Shown here piece after piece: positions 23,478 to 36,013 of a stretch of 64,000 bases of DNA. The position numbers were made by a program, and so were the translations under genes. Numbering within the stretch: position 1 is the first letter of the stretch; every line of letters starts with the position of its first letter. This stretch comes from Paracentrotus lividus (taxonomy: Eukaryota > Echinodermata > Echinoidea > Camarodonta > Echinidae). The stretch is taken from assembly GCA_940671915.1 (NCBI GenBank), contig CALNVZ010003433.1, positions 50,166,159 to 50,230,158 on the forward strand. The letters run 5' to 3'. The notes under the pieces were generated by a model, which worked only from the letters and a program-made list of their open reading frames with translations, did no database searches and was not told the origin of the DNA.

Positions 23478-25176
23478 TTGTTGCAAATGTATTTTATCAA
23501 GTATGACTGTTTCTTCAAAACTTGTAGTACTGCAGGTGGACCATGGCGGATTGGTACGTGTAGAAAGATACAGAATGGCCGCATACCTATCTAAAAGCAG
23601 TCTTCAACCTTTAATTTGATGGCGGTCACTGACAGGTGTAAAAAAAAGTGATTTCCCAAGAATGTAGTCGCCTCTCCTTAAATCGACGAGCCCTGTTTAA
23701 AGGAAACACATCAAATATTATTTATAATAGTATACTTAAATGCTATTCAAAAGCATATTCTTGGATCAATTAATACAGTGTATCCCAGAAAGAACTATAT
23801 ACCTTTTAAACGGCTACCAAATAAGAAATGTAAGGTTATTGGCGGGGGGGGGGGGATTCATATGTAGAGAAAGCTCATTATCTTCAACTATTATTTGACA
23901 CCAAAAAGTCCGAAAATGATGTATGCTTCAATGAATAATGCCCACTTTTGTGAAGGACACAAAAACAAGGCTGTGCAGAAATTCGCTATGCATTTAACAA
24001 TCTGCCTATGGGCCGCCATGAGGGATCAAAAACATTATTGAGGTGAATCTGATAACAAAGACAAAATAAACAAAAAATAAGAAATAAACACCAATATTAT
24101 GCAAAAATGTCAGTAATGGACAACCCTTCTGTTTTCAAATCATTAATTATTATGTTTTGTTTTAATAGGGATGAACATGAATATAATGTGTTATTATCAT
24201 TTGTTCCAAGTTTGAACAAAATTGATGCAGAATTGGCTTTTGACTCCTAGACGACTTTTGACATCACCATCCTCATGAACAAACATTTCATATGATTTGC
24301 TCGAGAATGAAAGAAAATTAATGAGGAAATAAAGGTGACATGCAATATGACCTCTTGACCCCTACATTACCATTGACCTCATCAACAATTATGCGGTATT
24401 GCCCACTGATTGTTGATACCGATGCCGACTTAAATCAAAATTAACCCTTTGACCTTTTGACCTCTTTGACCTCATTATTCTGAATATGATAATACAGACA
24501 CTACGGTCTATAGACCCGCGGTCCATAGACACGCGGTCTATCGGCACCGTGGTCTATTATATCGACCTTGCGGCCTATCGGATTGTAACCGATTTCATCC
24601 CCCTGTGAATATAATTTTAGAACTGATTATAATAGTTGTAATAAACAAACTGAAACCAATAATTACTGCGCATTCCTTCAAATGCAAAAATGCATCAGGA
24701 CTTACCTTACAAATGGATCGACAAACACATTCAATCGCCTTTCAGAAGAGCGTCGTTTCTGAACTGCGCATTTAAAGTACTGTTTAAATTGGAAAGGCTG
24801 TGTGTGCAAACACTAATACACCATAACGGTCTTGATGAGAAAAGTGCCAAAGTGCATTAACAGCTTAGTTATTAATTTTCATCTCTGTTTTCTGTCGTAC
24901 ATTATTTACTTATCATATTGAGCGCTGACTTGCAATTTTGAAGTGCTGCCTATTTTTTAAAATACATAATTCAGCAACAATAAAATATAGTGCCTTGTGT
25001 AACAATCAAGATATTTTCCCCCTATAACTTTGCTCTTTAATTATCATTAGTATTATAAAAGTGATTGTTTATCGAACTGGCAACCAGTGAAGTTCCTTCA
25101 CAAGTGGGTTGACTGAAGAAAATTTGGAAGGGCATATACTAGTCGAGCAGAAGTATTTTGGACCCGCTGCGAAATA
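23478..25176. other. Upstream region of the ankyrin/death-domain gene, no gene seen
   Basis: Contains a G-run near 23844, GACCT-rich simple sequence at ~24340-24475 and the CGGTCTAT repeats. No coding frame of substance. Confidence 0.55.
24498..24586. repeat. Short degenerate CGGTCTAT repeats
   Basis: About five units with a GGTCTAT/GGCCTAT core, spaced 14-20 bp, several forming a GGTCTATAGACC-like palindrome. Located ~1.1 kb upstream of the minus-strand ankyrin gene start. No function assigned. Confidence 0.55.
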
Positions 25177-25178
25177 TA

Positions 25179-25895
25179 CAGTGGTGGCCAAAATTATTAG
25201 AACACCACGCATATCATGATTTTAGTAATTTTCATTCAGTTGACCATTTAGATACATATAAAATGGTTGAAATGTCTCCGAATATCATCATTATGCTTTA
25301 AAAACTAAATAACAAAGCCATGCGATGGGAACTCGCCCCCAAGCAGCGCTGCTTCCAAGTCGCCCTTTTTTATGTTACATCACCGATTGAAAAATCTAAA
25401 AAAATCTTGCCCCTTTCAGGATCAAAGTGTCATAACGTTAAACATTTTAAGCCTCTCCCTACAAAAGTATATATATTCTGAAAGGAAATTTCCTGTCAAA
25501 AATAGCATTCATAACAACACAGGGTGAAGTAGTTACATCTTGTGTGGGGATTTTAAAATTATTTTTGAAGGGCCCCAAATTTTTAATTCAGTGCCCCTAT
25601 TTAAGTCCCCCGTTCCAACGACCCTTAATATTTCAACATATTTGTATTGCTCATGAAATTTCCTTTAAAAAATATACATTTACAAGGAGTGTCTTCATTA
25701 AATGAAAAAAAATAGTCTTAACATTCAATGGGCATGGTTATTTTGGTCATCTCACCACCAAGGGTGGGGGCGAATCCACCCTCCCCATTTAACCAAATTT
25801 TCGGAAACTTACCATGTATTTGAGGTATATTGGAATCAATAAGCCTGCTAAGTTTCATACTTCTACCTCAAATACTTTTTGAGCAATCGGTATTT

Positions 25896-25956
<61 letters not shown>

Positions 25957-26229
25957 ATTTTTTTTGGTTGCATTTTGCATTTGGACTACATGTTTAATAC
26001 ACAAGTCTATGGGGAAACCCAAAGCGCACAGCGCAACTGTTTTTAATGCTGCGCATTACCAGATGGTCGAAACTATATAAATTTGGTGTCTACATAATAC
26101 GTAAGACCCTATGCTAAAAAGTGCACACAAAAGATATCTTTAATCTTATTTTGGCAAATGAACTAGGGCATTGATAATCCCATAGACTTTGTGTAGGTTC
26201 AGGTGTTCTAATAATTTTGGCCACCACTG
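25179..26229. mobile_element. Non-autonomous Tc1/mariner-like element
   Basis: Perfect 28-bp terminal inverted repeats start CAGTGGTGGCCAAAATTATT and sit between TA dinucleotides (25177-25178 and 26230-26231). The 1051-bp interior encodes nothing recognisable and contains a ~55-nt poly-T run at ~25901-25954. TA target duplication and the TIR sequence type fit the Tc1/mariner superfamily. Confidence 0.78.
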
Positions 26230-26327
26230 TATGTGAATCTCGCAGTCCGTACAATTAACTCTTACAATAATCAATTTTACTAGTAACACATGATGCCTGA
26301 ACAATAGTTTTCATGGTATCTTGGTCC

Positions 26328-26330
<3 letters not shown>

Positions 26331-26361
<31 letters not shown>
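26331..26361. repeat. (TA)n tract at the LINE 5' junction
   Basis: A run of TA immediately upstream of the truncated LINE at 26362. Confidence 0.9.
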
Positions 26362-26365
<4 letters not shown>

Positions 26366-29300
26366 AAAATAATAATCAAAATAATAACCCAGTAATCGGA
26401 CTCACCGAGACCTGGATAAACGAAAGCCCAACTTCCTTTCTTAACATGAACCATTACAACTTAATCACAAACAACAGACAGAATAGACAAGGGGGTGGCG
26501 TTGCTATTTATCTCCCGACAAGATTTGAATATTTACTTTTAAATGATTTAACAAAAATGTCAAATTCTCTAGAATCAATTTTCATTGAAATATTTACTCA
26601 GTCTGGAAACAAAAAGATTATAGGTGTTGTTTACCGTCCTCCCCAATCTCCTCAAGATGAGTTTCTTACTGAATTGCAAAACATTCTACAAAACGACAAA
26701 ATGCAAAATAAAATTTCTTTTATCATGGGAGACTTTAACTTAAACTTACTCCATCCAAGTGCCCAAGAGTTTATGGAATTATTTTCATCTTTCTCTTTTT
26801 TACCTATCATAACCAAACCTACTAGAGTGTCTGATCACTCTGCCACACTTATCGATAATATCTTTTCCAACATGCAGTCCCCTGCCCTAGACTCCAGTAT
26901 TATTGTTTCGGACATATCTGACCACTATCCTGTATTTTGCAACACTTCTCTAAATATTGCCCCACTCTGTAAACCGTCTCCAAAAATTAAATCCCGTAAA
27001 ATACATAGCAGAAATCTTGAACTTTTAAATAATAGTCTTAGCAATATCGACTGGCAACAAATATATGTTATTGAGGAAGTTGACGAGGCGTACGATAAAT
27101 TCATTGATTTACTCACTAAAGAGCTCGATACCTAAGTGAAAAAGTGAGTAATTACAAAAGACATCCAAGATCTCCATAGATAAATAAATCGATCCTAAGA
27201 TCGATTAACCGAAAAAATAATTTATTCTATCGTTACAAAGCACATCAAACCGAATCAAACCGCAATAAATATACCCGATACAAAAACATCCTTACTAATG
27301 TATTACGTCAGGCAAAAAAACAGTACTATTCAACTCAATTTCACATTAACAAAAACAATATTAAAAACACCTGGAAAATAATAAATAGCGCCATCAACAA
27401 AAATACTAAATCACGCCAGATAGAAAAAATTAAAACTCAAAATAACACAGTCGTTAAAGATCCCGTATTGATGGCCGAATCTTTTAACACATACTTTGCC
27501 AAAATAGGACAAAATCTTACAGACAAAATTCCACCCACAAACACAAATTTTCGTACCTTTCTTACTAACCCGAATCCTAATTCAATTTTTTTCCTTCCCA
27601 CAACTCGGAAGAATCATGACATGTAAAAAATATGAAAAAAAAAAAGTTCGGGTCACGATGGTTTGCAAATCCCCTAGCCCATATATTCAATTTATCACTA
27701 TCCAATGGTATTGTACCAAAATACTAAAATTGCAAAAGTAATCCAATTTTCAAAAAAGGTGATACCCTAGAAACGAACAACTACAGACCAATATCCTTAT
27801 TACCATCCCTTTCGAAAGTCCTAGAAAAATAATTTTAAGAGGGTGACATCTTTTTGGTGCAAATGACATTATTTGTGAATCTCAATTTGGATTCCGCGCT
27901 AAGCACAACACTACTCACGCAATTTTAACATGTATTAACAATATTGCCCATGCAATAGATCAGCGTCTACACACTGTTGGAATATTCCTGGACTTCTCCA
28001 AGTCCTTCGACACTATTAACCACGACATTCTTTTACATAAACTTGAGCACTATGGTGTGCGTGGGAAGGCCTTGAGTGGTTCAGGAGTATTTTATAAAAT
28101 AGAAAACAATTTGTTGAATTAGATAACAAATTTTCATCGTCCCGTCCAGTTATTTGTGGCGACCTCAGGGTAGTCTCCTTGGACCTCTGCTGTTTATCAT
28201 CTCCATCAATGACTTACAAAATCCTCAAAAACACTGTCTTATATCTTATTTGCAGATGATTCAAATTTATTTTATTCACATTCCAACCCAAATCATCTTC
28301 TATCAACAATAAACTTAGAACTTCGAAATGTCTTGAATGGGTTAACGCAAACAAACTTTCTTTAAATATCTTGAAAACAAATTATATGTTATTTAGCAAT
28401 ACACTGCGAGACTTACCAGGCGATATTCTTATTGATGGAACACCCCTCACCAAAGTTTCATCTTCCCGATTTCTCGGTTAAACTTTCGATGACAAATTAA
28501 ATTGGAAATCACATACTTTAAACATTTGCAAAACAATCTCCCGCAATATCGGTATAATGAACAAGTTTAAAATACTTCTTTCCCAGTTCCCAAATTTGTA
28601 CTTATACTTCTTCCTAGTTTTACCCTATCTTAACTATTGCATTATGGCATGGGGTAATTCAAGTCAATTTCATATTGATAAAATAACCACGCTACAAAAA
28701 AGGGCTTTAAGAATTATGCATAACACACATATACGAGCGCACACTGACCCATTATTCCTTAAGTCAAAAATTCTCAAGTTTTCAGACCTAATTTTATTTC
28801 CAAACAGGGCAATTCATGTATAACTAAAAAAACAAGAACTTCCCCACGTCTTTACAAGTATGTTTGCGAAAAACAGCCAAATACACAATTACCCTACAAG
28901 ACAGGCTAATTCTTATCATATCCCGCGGACTCGCACTCTTTTTGCCTCTAAAACTATCGTTTTTTACGGACCGAAATACTGGAATTCATTAACTGAAGAT
29001 ATAAAGACTTCCTGAGCTTAAACGTTTTCAAAAACAAATTAAAAAACACATTCTTTCACAGTACACAGCAAATTCAAGATGAACAAAGCAGTACCACCCA
29101 CCCACCCTCCCCATCCACTCTCTCGCCAACTTCCTCCTTTTCTTCCTTCACTTTCTATTCTCATACTCATCATACCCTTGTTATGTTCTTCCCCCTTTTT
29201 TTTTACTCATGAATCATCTTTTCTCCCTCCCATCGTTAATCACTTTACATTATCATTTTGTAAAATAATATGTATATATGCGTAGAATTTATATTTGAAT

Positions 29301-29580
29301 AGCACAACATAAAATAATGGAATTGCTATGCGTTGTATTTTTTTCACTTTATAGGGGCATGTAATCTACAAGCCATGCTTTTTAACATGTCTCTTATTCT
29401 GTTTTTTCTTCAAATGCAACAAGATATTTATGCCTAAGATTGTGCTTTGAATTTCAATTAATTTTGTAATACGTTGTTTTTTAAGATTATGTTTATGTGA
29501 TTGTTATGTTATTTTGTTGTTTTTTTTCCTGAAAGAACGGAATTAATAAATACTGAATTGAAAATTGAATTGAAAAAAAA
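26362..29580 (+). mobile_element. 5'-truncated CR1/L2-like LINE, degenerate ORF2
   Basis: It begins directly after a (TA)n tract, inside the endonuclease domain. VIGLTETWINES is followed by a clean 229-codon block (26446-27135) with GGGVAIYLP, VVYRPPQSP, IMGDFNLNLL and SDISDHYPVF, the apurinic-endonuclease signatures. RT motifs follow in shifting frames: NYRPISLLPSLSKVLEK (~27780), FGFRAKHNTTHAIL (~27885), FLDFSKSFDTINHDILLHKL (~27985), GDLRVVSLDL from a damaged PQGSLLGPLLF (~28160), and LFADDSNLFYSH (~28250). Several stops and indels make it non-autonomous. The end is a GAATTGAAAATTGAATTGA-type tail and poly-A, then (TA)n. Confidence 0.8.
26446..27135 (+). pseudogene. LINE endonuclease fragment
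   Basis: A 229-codon open part of the degenerate ORF2 above. It carries the EEP-family landmarks ETW (just upstream), VVYRPP, GDFN and SDHYPV. The stop at 27133 and frameshifts downstream separate it from the RT. Endonuclease chemistry would nick target DNA for target-primed reverse transcription. Confidence 0.75.
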
Positions 29581-29584
29581 AAAT

Positions 29585-29630
<46 letters not shown>

Positions 29631-29633
<3 letters not shown>

Positions 29634-30957
29634 CTGGAAAGACGGAGTTTCCTTAGTGCCCAACTACTGTCAGTTTCTTGTCTTGCAGTATATTAAATAC
29701 ACTGTTGCTCATAAAGGTTGGATATTTTTTTAGTGAACCAGCCACATCTTTTTGCTCCGGCTTAGATTTCTTGAAATTGTTTGTCCCTGCCATCACTTTT
29801 CTGGGCCCTGGCTATACTTTGGACACTCTCCAGCCTATTCCTGGGGAATGAAAATAAAAAAAGAGTTTGTCAACCCCCAGAACGCCCATTTTTGCCATTT
29901 TTTTTTCATTTTGGGGCCCCTTTTTGTTTACCCGGCTGACCAAGGCCCCCTCCGTCATACCCCCTCGAAAAGCGTCTGAAATATAGAATTGTTATTGTTC
30001 TTTATGATAGATCAAGGTTTAAGATCACAGGCGTTAGTCTCTTGTCTAGGGGAGGGGTTGAAGGAAAAAGTGAAATCGGTAAAAAATCGGAAATATTCTA
30101 TCCAACCTTTATGGTCAAAACAAAGGAAATGAAAAACAACTATGAACCCTTAATTATTGTCATTTTCCCCAAAATCTTGTTTCAGCCTTAATGACAAGGT
30201 TGTAAACGGTAACCATTGTCTATTTTTCATTATGATTTATGTTTGGCTGAGATTCTACAATACATTTTTGAGAAGGTAGAAATTTCTATGTTGTAAAAAT
30301 GAATAAATTCAATTTTCAACCCGAATCGAAGTAAACTTTGACCCTTCCCCTAGACAATAAATCTAAGTCTGTGATCATAAACTTAAATTTAACTCAAAGA
30401 ACAATAAACACCCTATACATCAGACGCGTTTGGTGAGGGTGGGATAATGGGGGTCTTGGTTAGCTGGGTAAACAAAAAAAGGGGCCCCTAAATGAGAAAA
30501 AATGACAAAAATGGGCGTTCTGGGGGTTGCCAAACTTTTGTTTTATTTTCATTCCCCAGGAATAGTTTGGGGGTGTCCAAGGTATAGCCAGGGTCCAGAA
30601 AAGTGAAAGTATGGACAAACAATTTCAAGAAATCTAAGCCAGAGCAAATAGATGTCGCTGGATCACCCAAAACAATATCCAACCTTTATGAGCAACAGTG
30701 TAGTTTATGGAACCGTTTATTGAATCGATTATTCACTTTGCTTTTTTTGTCAACTGAAGTTAGCTACAGTTTATCCAGTTCCTATTTTATTCTGTAATCG
30801 ATCTTAGACGTGGGCTTCTTTTAGTAACTGTTTTATTCACTCCTTTCAAACTATTAATCTTTTTCTCTTCCAACGAATCTTCACCAACCTGATGATTGCT
30901 CCGGCAAGAAACTGACAGTAGTTGGGCACTAAGAAAACTCCGTCTTTCCTGAACTAT
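29631..30957. repeat. Outer inverted repeat around the fold-back, bounded by (TA)n
   Basis: Arms of ~55 bp (29631-29688 against ~30903-30957; CTGGAAAGACGGAGTTT and its complement) enclose the 29700-30700 element. (TA)n tracts lie at 29588-29630 and, about 60 bp beyond the right arm, at 31017-31081. This looks like an older palindromic element that received a later insertion. Confidence 0.6.
29700..30700. mobile_element. Fold-back TA-target element
   Basis: A 1001-bp element with long inverted arms of at least 200 bp (29700-29930 against 30470-30700), starting CACTGTTGCTCATAAAGG. It has TA on both sides (29698-29699 and 30701-30702). Both arms hold a GGGCCCC-type block and a TATAGCCAGGG-like block. 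No ORF of substance. Consistent with a Tc1/mariner-type MITE. Confidence 0.72.
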
Positions 30958-31008
30958 ACTCGCTCCGTTTCCACGTAGAGCACTTTTGGACGTTCCATGG
31001 TCTAACTT

Positions 31009-31016
<8 letters not shown>

Positions 31017-31081
<65 letters not shown>
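31017..31081. repeat. (TA)n microsatellite
   Basis: About 32 TA units, right-hand partner of the (TA)n at 29588-29630. Confidence 0.95.
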
Positions 31082-31086
<5 letters not shown>

Positions 31087-31428
31087 ATATGTCTTAGGTT
31101 GTATACCATGAAATATGCTGATTTGCAAACACTGGTGATGTGACTGAGATTCCATATTCAAGTGGGTGTCAAAAAGCACACCGAGGTATCTACACACAAA
31201 AAATAAGAACTTGCATATATGAGTGATCACACTCAAATATCCATGTATTTTTGACAATATAGTGACACACATCCATGAGTGCTTTCACTCAATAAAGCTA
31301 CTTTGAAAACGCACCTAATCGAGTATTTTAAATTTGACAATATAGTGACACACCAAAATGAGTTTATTTAATTAACTCATTCATTGAGTAACATAACTAA
31401 TTGTTTTAGTACATTGCACAAACTAATC

Positions 31429-31544
31429 TAGTGAGTAACGCTTTACATACTCAGAGAGTTAGTAAAGCTCATCAACTTGCGTGTGATGAGTTTGTGCAAC
31501 CTTTACTTACTGACTCTCTGAGTATGTAAAGCGTTACTCACTAG
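31429..31544. repeat. Hairpin MITE 1
   Basis: CTAGTGAGTAACGCTTTACA and its continuation to ~31468 is the reverse complement of 31501-31544. The centre contains an inner CTCATCA/TGATGAG hairpin. No coding capacity. Confidence 0.75.
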
Positions 31545-31867
31545 GTGAGTCCTATTCCTTTTTGTTTGTTTGTTTGCCTGTTTTATAATGATATTTGGAA
31601 TGTTACGATGATATACACATCAGTGCATCAATTCTCTCAAACCAAATACACTGATTACTCACTTCAGTGCATCAATTCACACAAACCAACACATTGCATT
31701 GACCAATGCATCAAATTACTCAAACTGTGAACATGACTGACAAAGTAATGGAAATCCATGCATGTTAATCTAGTTGTTAGTGTTATCAGACGATGTTATA
31801 TCATCGGAACATTCCAAATATCATTATAAAACAGGCAAACAAACAGACAAAAGGGAAAAGGACTCAC
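31545..31867. repeat. Hairpin MITE 2
   Basis: Arms of ~70 bp: GTGAGTCCTATTCCTTTTTG at the left, with the complement ending GGACTCAC at the right. Each contains TTTATAATGATATTTGGAA or its complement. The centre carries three direct copies of a CAGTGCATCAATT-type motif. It directly abuts hairpin MITE 1. Confidence 0.75.
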
Positions 31868-32029
31868 CCAAAGACAATAAGAGCATGCAGGCTCTCCCTC
31901 TCGGATCCGTTCTGCTCACAGAGTGTAACTCTATATGGTTCCGCTAAACATGTACGCACTTAAGGGGGTATCTCACTGGTTGCGAACCCAGGCGAATTTA
32001 CAGAGTGTTATATATAGAGGATCTACCAA

Positions 32030-32397
32030 CGTTCTTTTGTGCTGCTTTGTTAGACAAGCATATAAAGGGGTTATCTCGTTGTATCAGAGAATGGCATGTT
32101 TTCTTTAGCGATGCTTTGTAAGCCAAGCTCAAAGGGGTTTTCTCGTTGTAATAAGAATTGCATATATTCTTTTGTGCTGCTTGTTAGGCAAGCTCAATAG
32201 GGTTATCTAACTGTATCAACATGGCATGTTTTCTTTTGTACTGCCTTGTTAGGCAAGCACAAAATGGGTTGTACTGAATGATCATGGCATGTTTTCTTTT
32301 GTAGGCCTACTGCCTTGTTAGGCAAGTACAGGTGGGTTATATTGTATGGTATTGGCATGTTTTCTTTTGTACTGCTTTTTTATGCAATCACAAAGCA
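32030..32397. repeat. Tandem repeat, about six units of 62-68 bp
   Basis: Diverged units share GGCATGTTTTCTTTTGT, then CTGC(C)TTGTTAGGCAAGC and GGGTTAT. The unit at ~32298 includes a GTAGGCCTAC palindrome. No coding sense. Confidence 0.75.
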
Positions 32398-32607
32398 GGG
32401 GCCGTGGAGCGTTTTTGAAAGTAGATGAGCTGAGCCGAAGGGGGGGGGGTGAACGAAGACGTGTCGTAGTTTACTCATCTAGTGAATTACAGGCTATATA
32501 GAATTTCTCAGCAATTCTCACTTTACTCGATTGTTAGTGTTTTCACCCGATCATCCACCAAGCCGTACCAAGTTGAAGAGAAACTCACTTGCACAATTAT
32601 TTACGTA

Positions 32608-32703
32608 ATTGAACATGTAAAGTTACTAAGGGATACTCAAGAAAAAAAGTATATATACTCAATAATTTTTTTTCTTGAGTATCCTTAGTAACTTTACATG
32701 TTC
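32608..32703. repeat. Short perfect hairpin
   Basis: GAACATGTAAAGTTACTAAG with following bases to ~32648 is complementary to 32664-32703, around a TATATA-containing loop. Probably a small MITE. Confidence 0.7.
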
Positions 32704-32814
32704 TGGAAGAGCGGGTGTGTACTTTTAACAGAAACACAGATTCTGAAGTAAAAATACGTGATATACGAATAAAAGCACTCCCCTTGCAAGAGTAGCAAAC
32801 AGGTTTTACTCATG

Positions 32815-33720
32815 GAAACTAGTTCTTGTTTTTCGTGTGTAGCAGTATCAGTTGGAGCTGGTTATGGCAGAGTCACATACAGATACACTACAAATTCTGG
32901 ACTTTAAAACCTGGCTTGAAGTGCCAATGACCAACAGTTCAGTTTTACTATCATTTAACATAAATTTATTTTGCAGCATCTCTATAATAAAGAGATACAA
33001 TCATTTTCAGCTGGTGTATTAGGACAGAAAGATATGTATAATTGGGTGTCATCTGCATAACAGTGACACCAGATACCAGGAAACTCCCGTTTGATATCAA
33101 CGAGGAGACGGCTTGTAAACAGAAGTGGTCTAAGATGTGACCCTTGAGGAACACCAAAAGACACCCTGAACACATTTGAGACAATGCCTTTGATTTCAAC
33201 TGTCTGTTTTCTGTTAGACAGGTATTATTCTATCAATCCGAGAACATTGCCATCGACCCAAATATGACTTTAAAAAAAAAAGGGTTCCACTAAGTACAAG
33301 TAACCAGTTGTATCGAATGCACTACTAGTGTCCAAAAGAAAAAGTCCATTGACACCAGAAGATCGTTTGTTTGTTTGTTTGTTTTGTTTTTTTTTAATTC
33401 TTAGAAGTAATGTTTCTGTGATATGATATTTCCGGTACGCGGATTGGTTCAACGGCAACAGCAGGTGTGATTCAAGGTGCTCAATTTCGTTGGGTAGCAG
33501 CGCCTTCTATACTAACTAGAAATAATACTGAATATTGCTGACGGGCATAATATTACTGAATACTGTTTCAAGGTCAGGTTTCTTCCATAATGGTTTCATT
33601 AAAGCCACTTTCCACATTGCAAGGGAACTGACCTGATGATATTCATCATGAGCATAGGTAATGACAGATTGTTAAAATAATTCAACTTGGGCATTGAGGT
33701 CTAGAGGACAAAACTTTTTA
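32815..33720 (-). pseudogene. L2/CR1-like reverse-transcriptase fragment
   Basis: Minus-strand RT motifs appear in order across three frames: SGQFPCNVESG (~33620), QSAYRKYHITETLLLRI (~33400-33450), LLDTSSAFDTT (~33310-33340), SFGVPQGSHLRPLLF (~33120-33170), CHCYADDTQLYIS (~33030-33080) and LNDSKTELLVIGT (~32930-32960). Frameshifts and stops show an old dead copy. The YADDTQLY block is typical of L2/CR1 relatives, different from the FADDTNL and FADDSNL types of the other two LINEs here. Confidence 0.7.
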
Positions 33721-34929
33721 CAGAGAACTTACAAATTTTCGGACATCTTGCTCAGAGATTATTTTGAAATTTCTGAATGTTTCAAATTGTGACTCAGTTA
33801 CCACTTCATCATCCATAAGTTTACCGGTATCTTTGTTATGAAGTTTTCTATATTACTGATAGTTTTCTGTACTGCCTTATCAAAAATAGGGGAAAAGCAG
33901 GGCAAATTAGTCAAAACACAGTTTTCAAATAAAATAAAAAAAATACACATTTTTTTTTTTGTTCTACTTAATTCTATTTATTTTCAGGCCTAAAAAAAGT
34001 AGACAAAAAATTGGTATATAGAAAAAATTGTTTCAACCCTATTTTTTTTTCCTATTCTGGAAATAGGATAATAGAGCAAATCAATATTTTTAATTTCTTT
34101 TCCCTTTCCCCTTAGTTTTTCGACCAGGGTACTTAAAATACTTAAATTAGGATAATTGCTATTATATCATTAAAAATCTCTTATACAGTTAATGGATATT
34201 ACACCACAGGGGACGTCCGTGCAAATTCTTGACAGCCGACACCCAAGGATCCAAATACCCCCCCCCCCCGGACTATGTGATTCTCACAATAGCCCTGGCA
34301 GATTATGGTTAATCGTACTTGCCGTTATAAAGACTACAATTTATGTTCTCGTTTCTTCGTCGATTTGAGGAAACTTTCTTTTCAAAGAGGCGTTAATGGA
34401 TAATACCACTTAACCGTAATCCCACAGGGGATGAGGCTTTTGAGCCTCCGCCCCCCCCCCCCTCCACACTTTTCCGCCACCAATCATTCAGCCTCGCATT
34501 TCATTTTTTCTTTAATTAAAAAAAAAAAATTTTTACTTATAAAACAACAGAATTAAAAAAACAAGAGATTCATTAATAATAATAATAATAATGCATGACA
34601 AACTAATTTATATACCAGCTTGATTTTTTTAATTATTATTATTATTATTTTTTTTTTGGGGGGGGGGATACCATAAATAATGAGAACCACTATTGAGCTT
34701 CATTTAGTGATTAACGGTATCTAATTAACGATATTTATATTTTTCCGTCGCTGAGAAGGAAAAATCCAATCGTTTGAGCCCACCTTTACATTGTACGATC
34801 AGCATTCGTTACAAATACGAGAGTACGGATATATTTGAGCGTATCTGGACTTTGTCAGACAGATGTGTGACGCCACTTTGATGAGTGTATATCCTTCGTC
34901 CATACAATTACAAACCTGATATACGCTCC
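33721..34929. other. No gene seen
   Basis: AT-rich with homopolymer C, A and G runs (34258, 34450, 34658) and short AAT repeats at ~34573. Confidence 0.5.
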
Positions 34930-34934
34930 CGCCG

Positions 34935-35981
34935 CACAGTGGGCCAGGCGTCAGCAAAAGTGCGCCAAAACTGGTTTCTGGTCACCTAACCAATTTTGTT
35001 TTTGTATTATTCTCAGCAAAGATAGCAACCTCTAGAACATCTCCATGAAATATTTCATCATGAAATTGATTTTTAGTTGGATATTTTTCTTTGAAATGAC
35101 CAGAAAATGACTTGTTAGTGGTACACCATGTGTAAATGACAAATTTTCGTTATTTGGGATTTTTTACTAAATGGGTAGTTAAATATATTTAAAATTAAAT
35201 TTGCTTGTTTAAGAATGATCATTTTTAGTGCCCATAGAATTTAAAGACAAATAATTAATCCATTCGGAAGTAATTTTTGGAGAAACCACTAAATAATGGG
35301 GGAAAAATTGCATTATTTTATTCATACGCATAAATTTTCAAAATTGCTGCCGATTGCTGCGCTAAAAATACAATGAGGGTCTTTGTTATAGTTTATGCTT
35401 TACATCAATACCAAAATTAGCTGCAACCTCCTGCAACCTTCGGAGATATGGCCAATTTTCCATCCGCATGTTCGCCTATTTTACCGTCAAAATCTGCTAA
35501 AAGCGATAATGCGCACGTATTGCGCACACAAAAGTCTCACCGTAAGTGGCGTAAATATTTCAATTGAAAGCCGAAAAACCAAAACAACCAAAACACATGA
35601 ATACAATGATTTTCATGAAATACAGACATGTGTGCTTATGGGGGTGATATATAGTCTTTAGACTGTTACCCCCCCCCCCAACCTATCAATTTCATGACCA
35701 TCTGAATTGATCTTAATCTTGAAATAGTATTATGGTATTTGATTGGGGGCTCACCTATGTCATAATAGGTTATTATCGTTTGTTTCCAAACACTTATTAT
35801 GCAATAAAGTCATAACCGATCATTCTTAAATTATGACTTGTATTCACATATATTTTTTTATGTTTTGCTACTTCGGTCAGGAGAACATTTAAGACTGCCT
35901 ACTTATAACACATTTTAGCTGTGTCTTTATCATTATACTCTTTTTCATTTTTATATTTATAGTTTGATATCTGATCATTGT

Positions 35982-36013
<32 letters not shown>

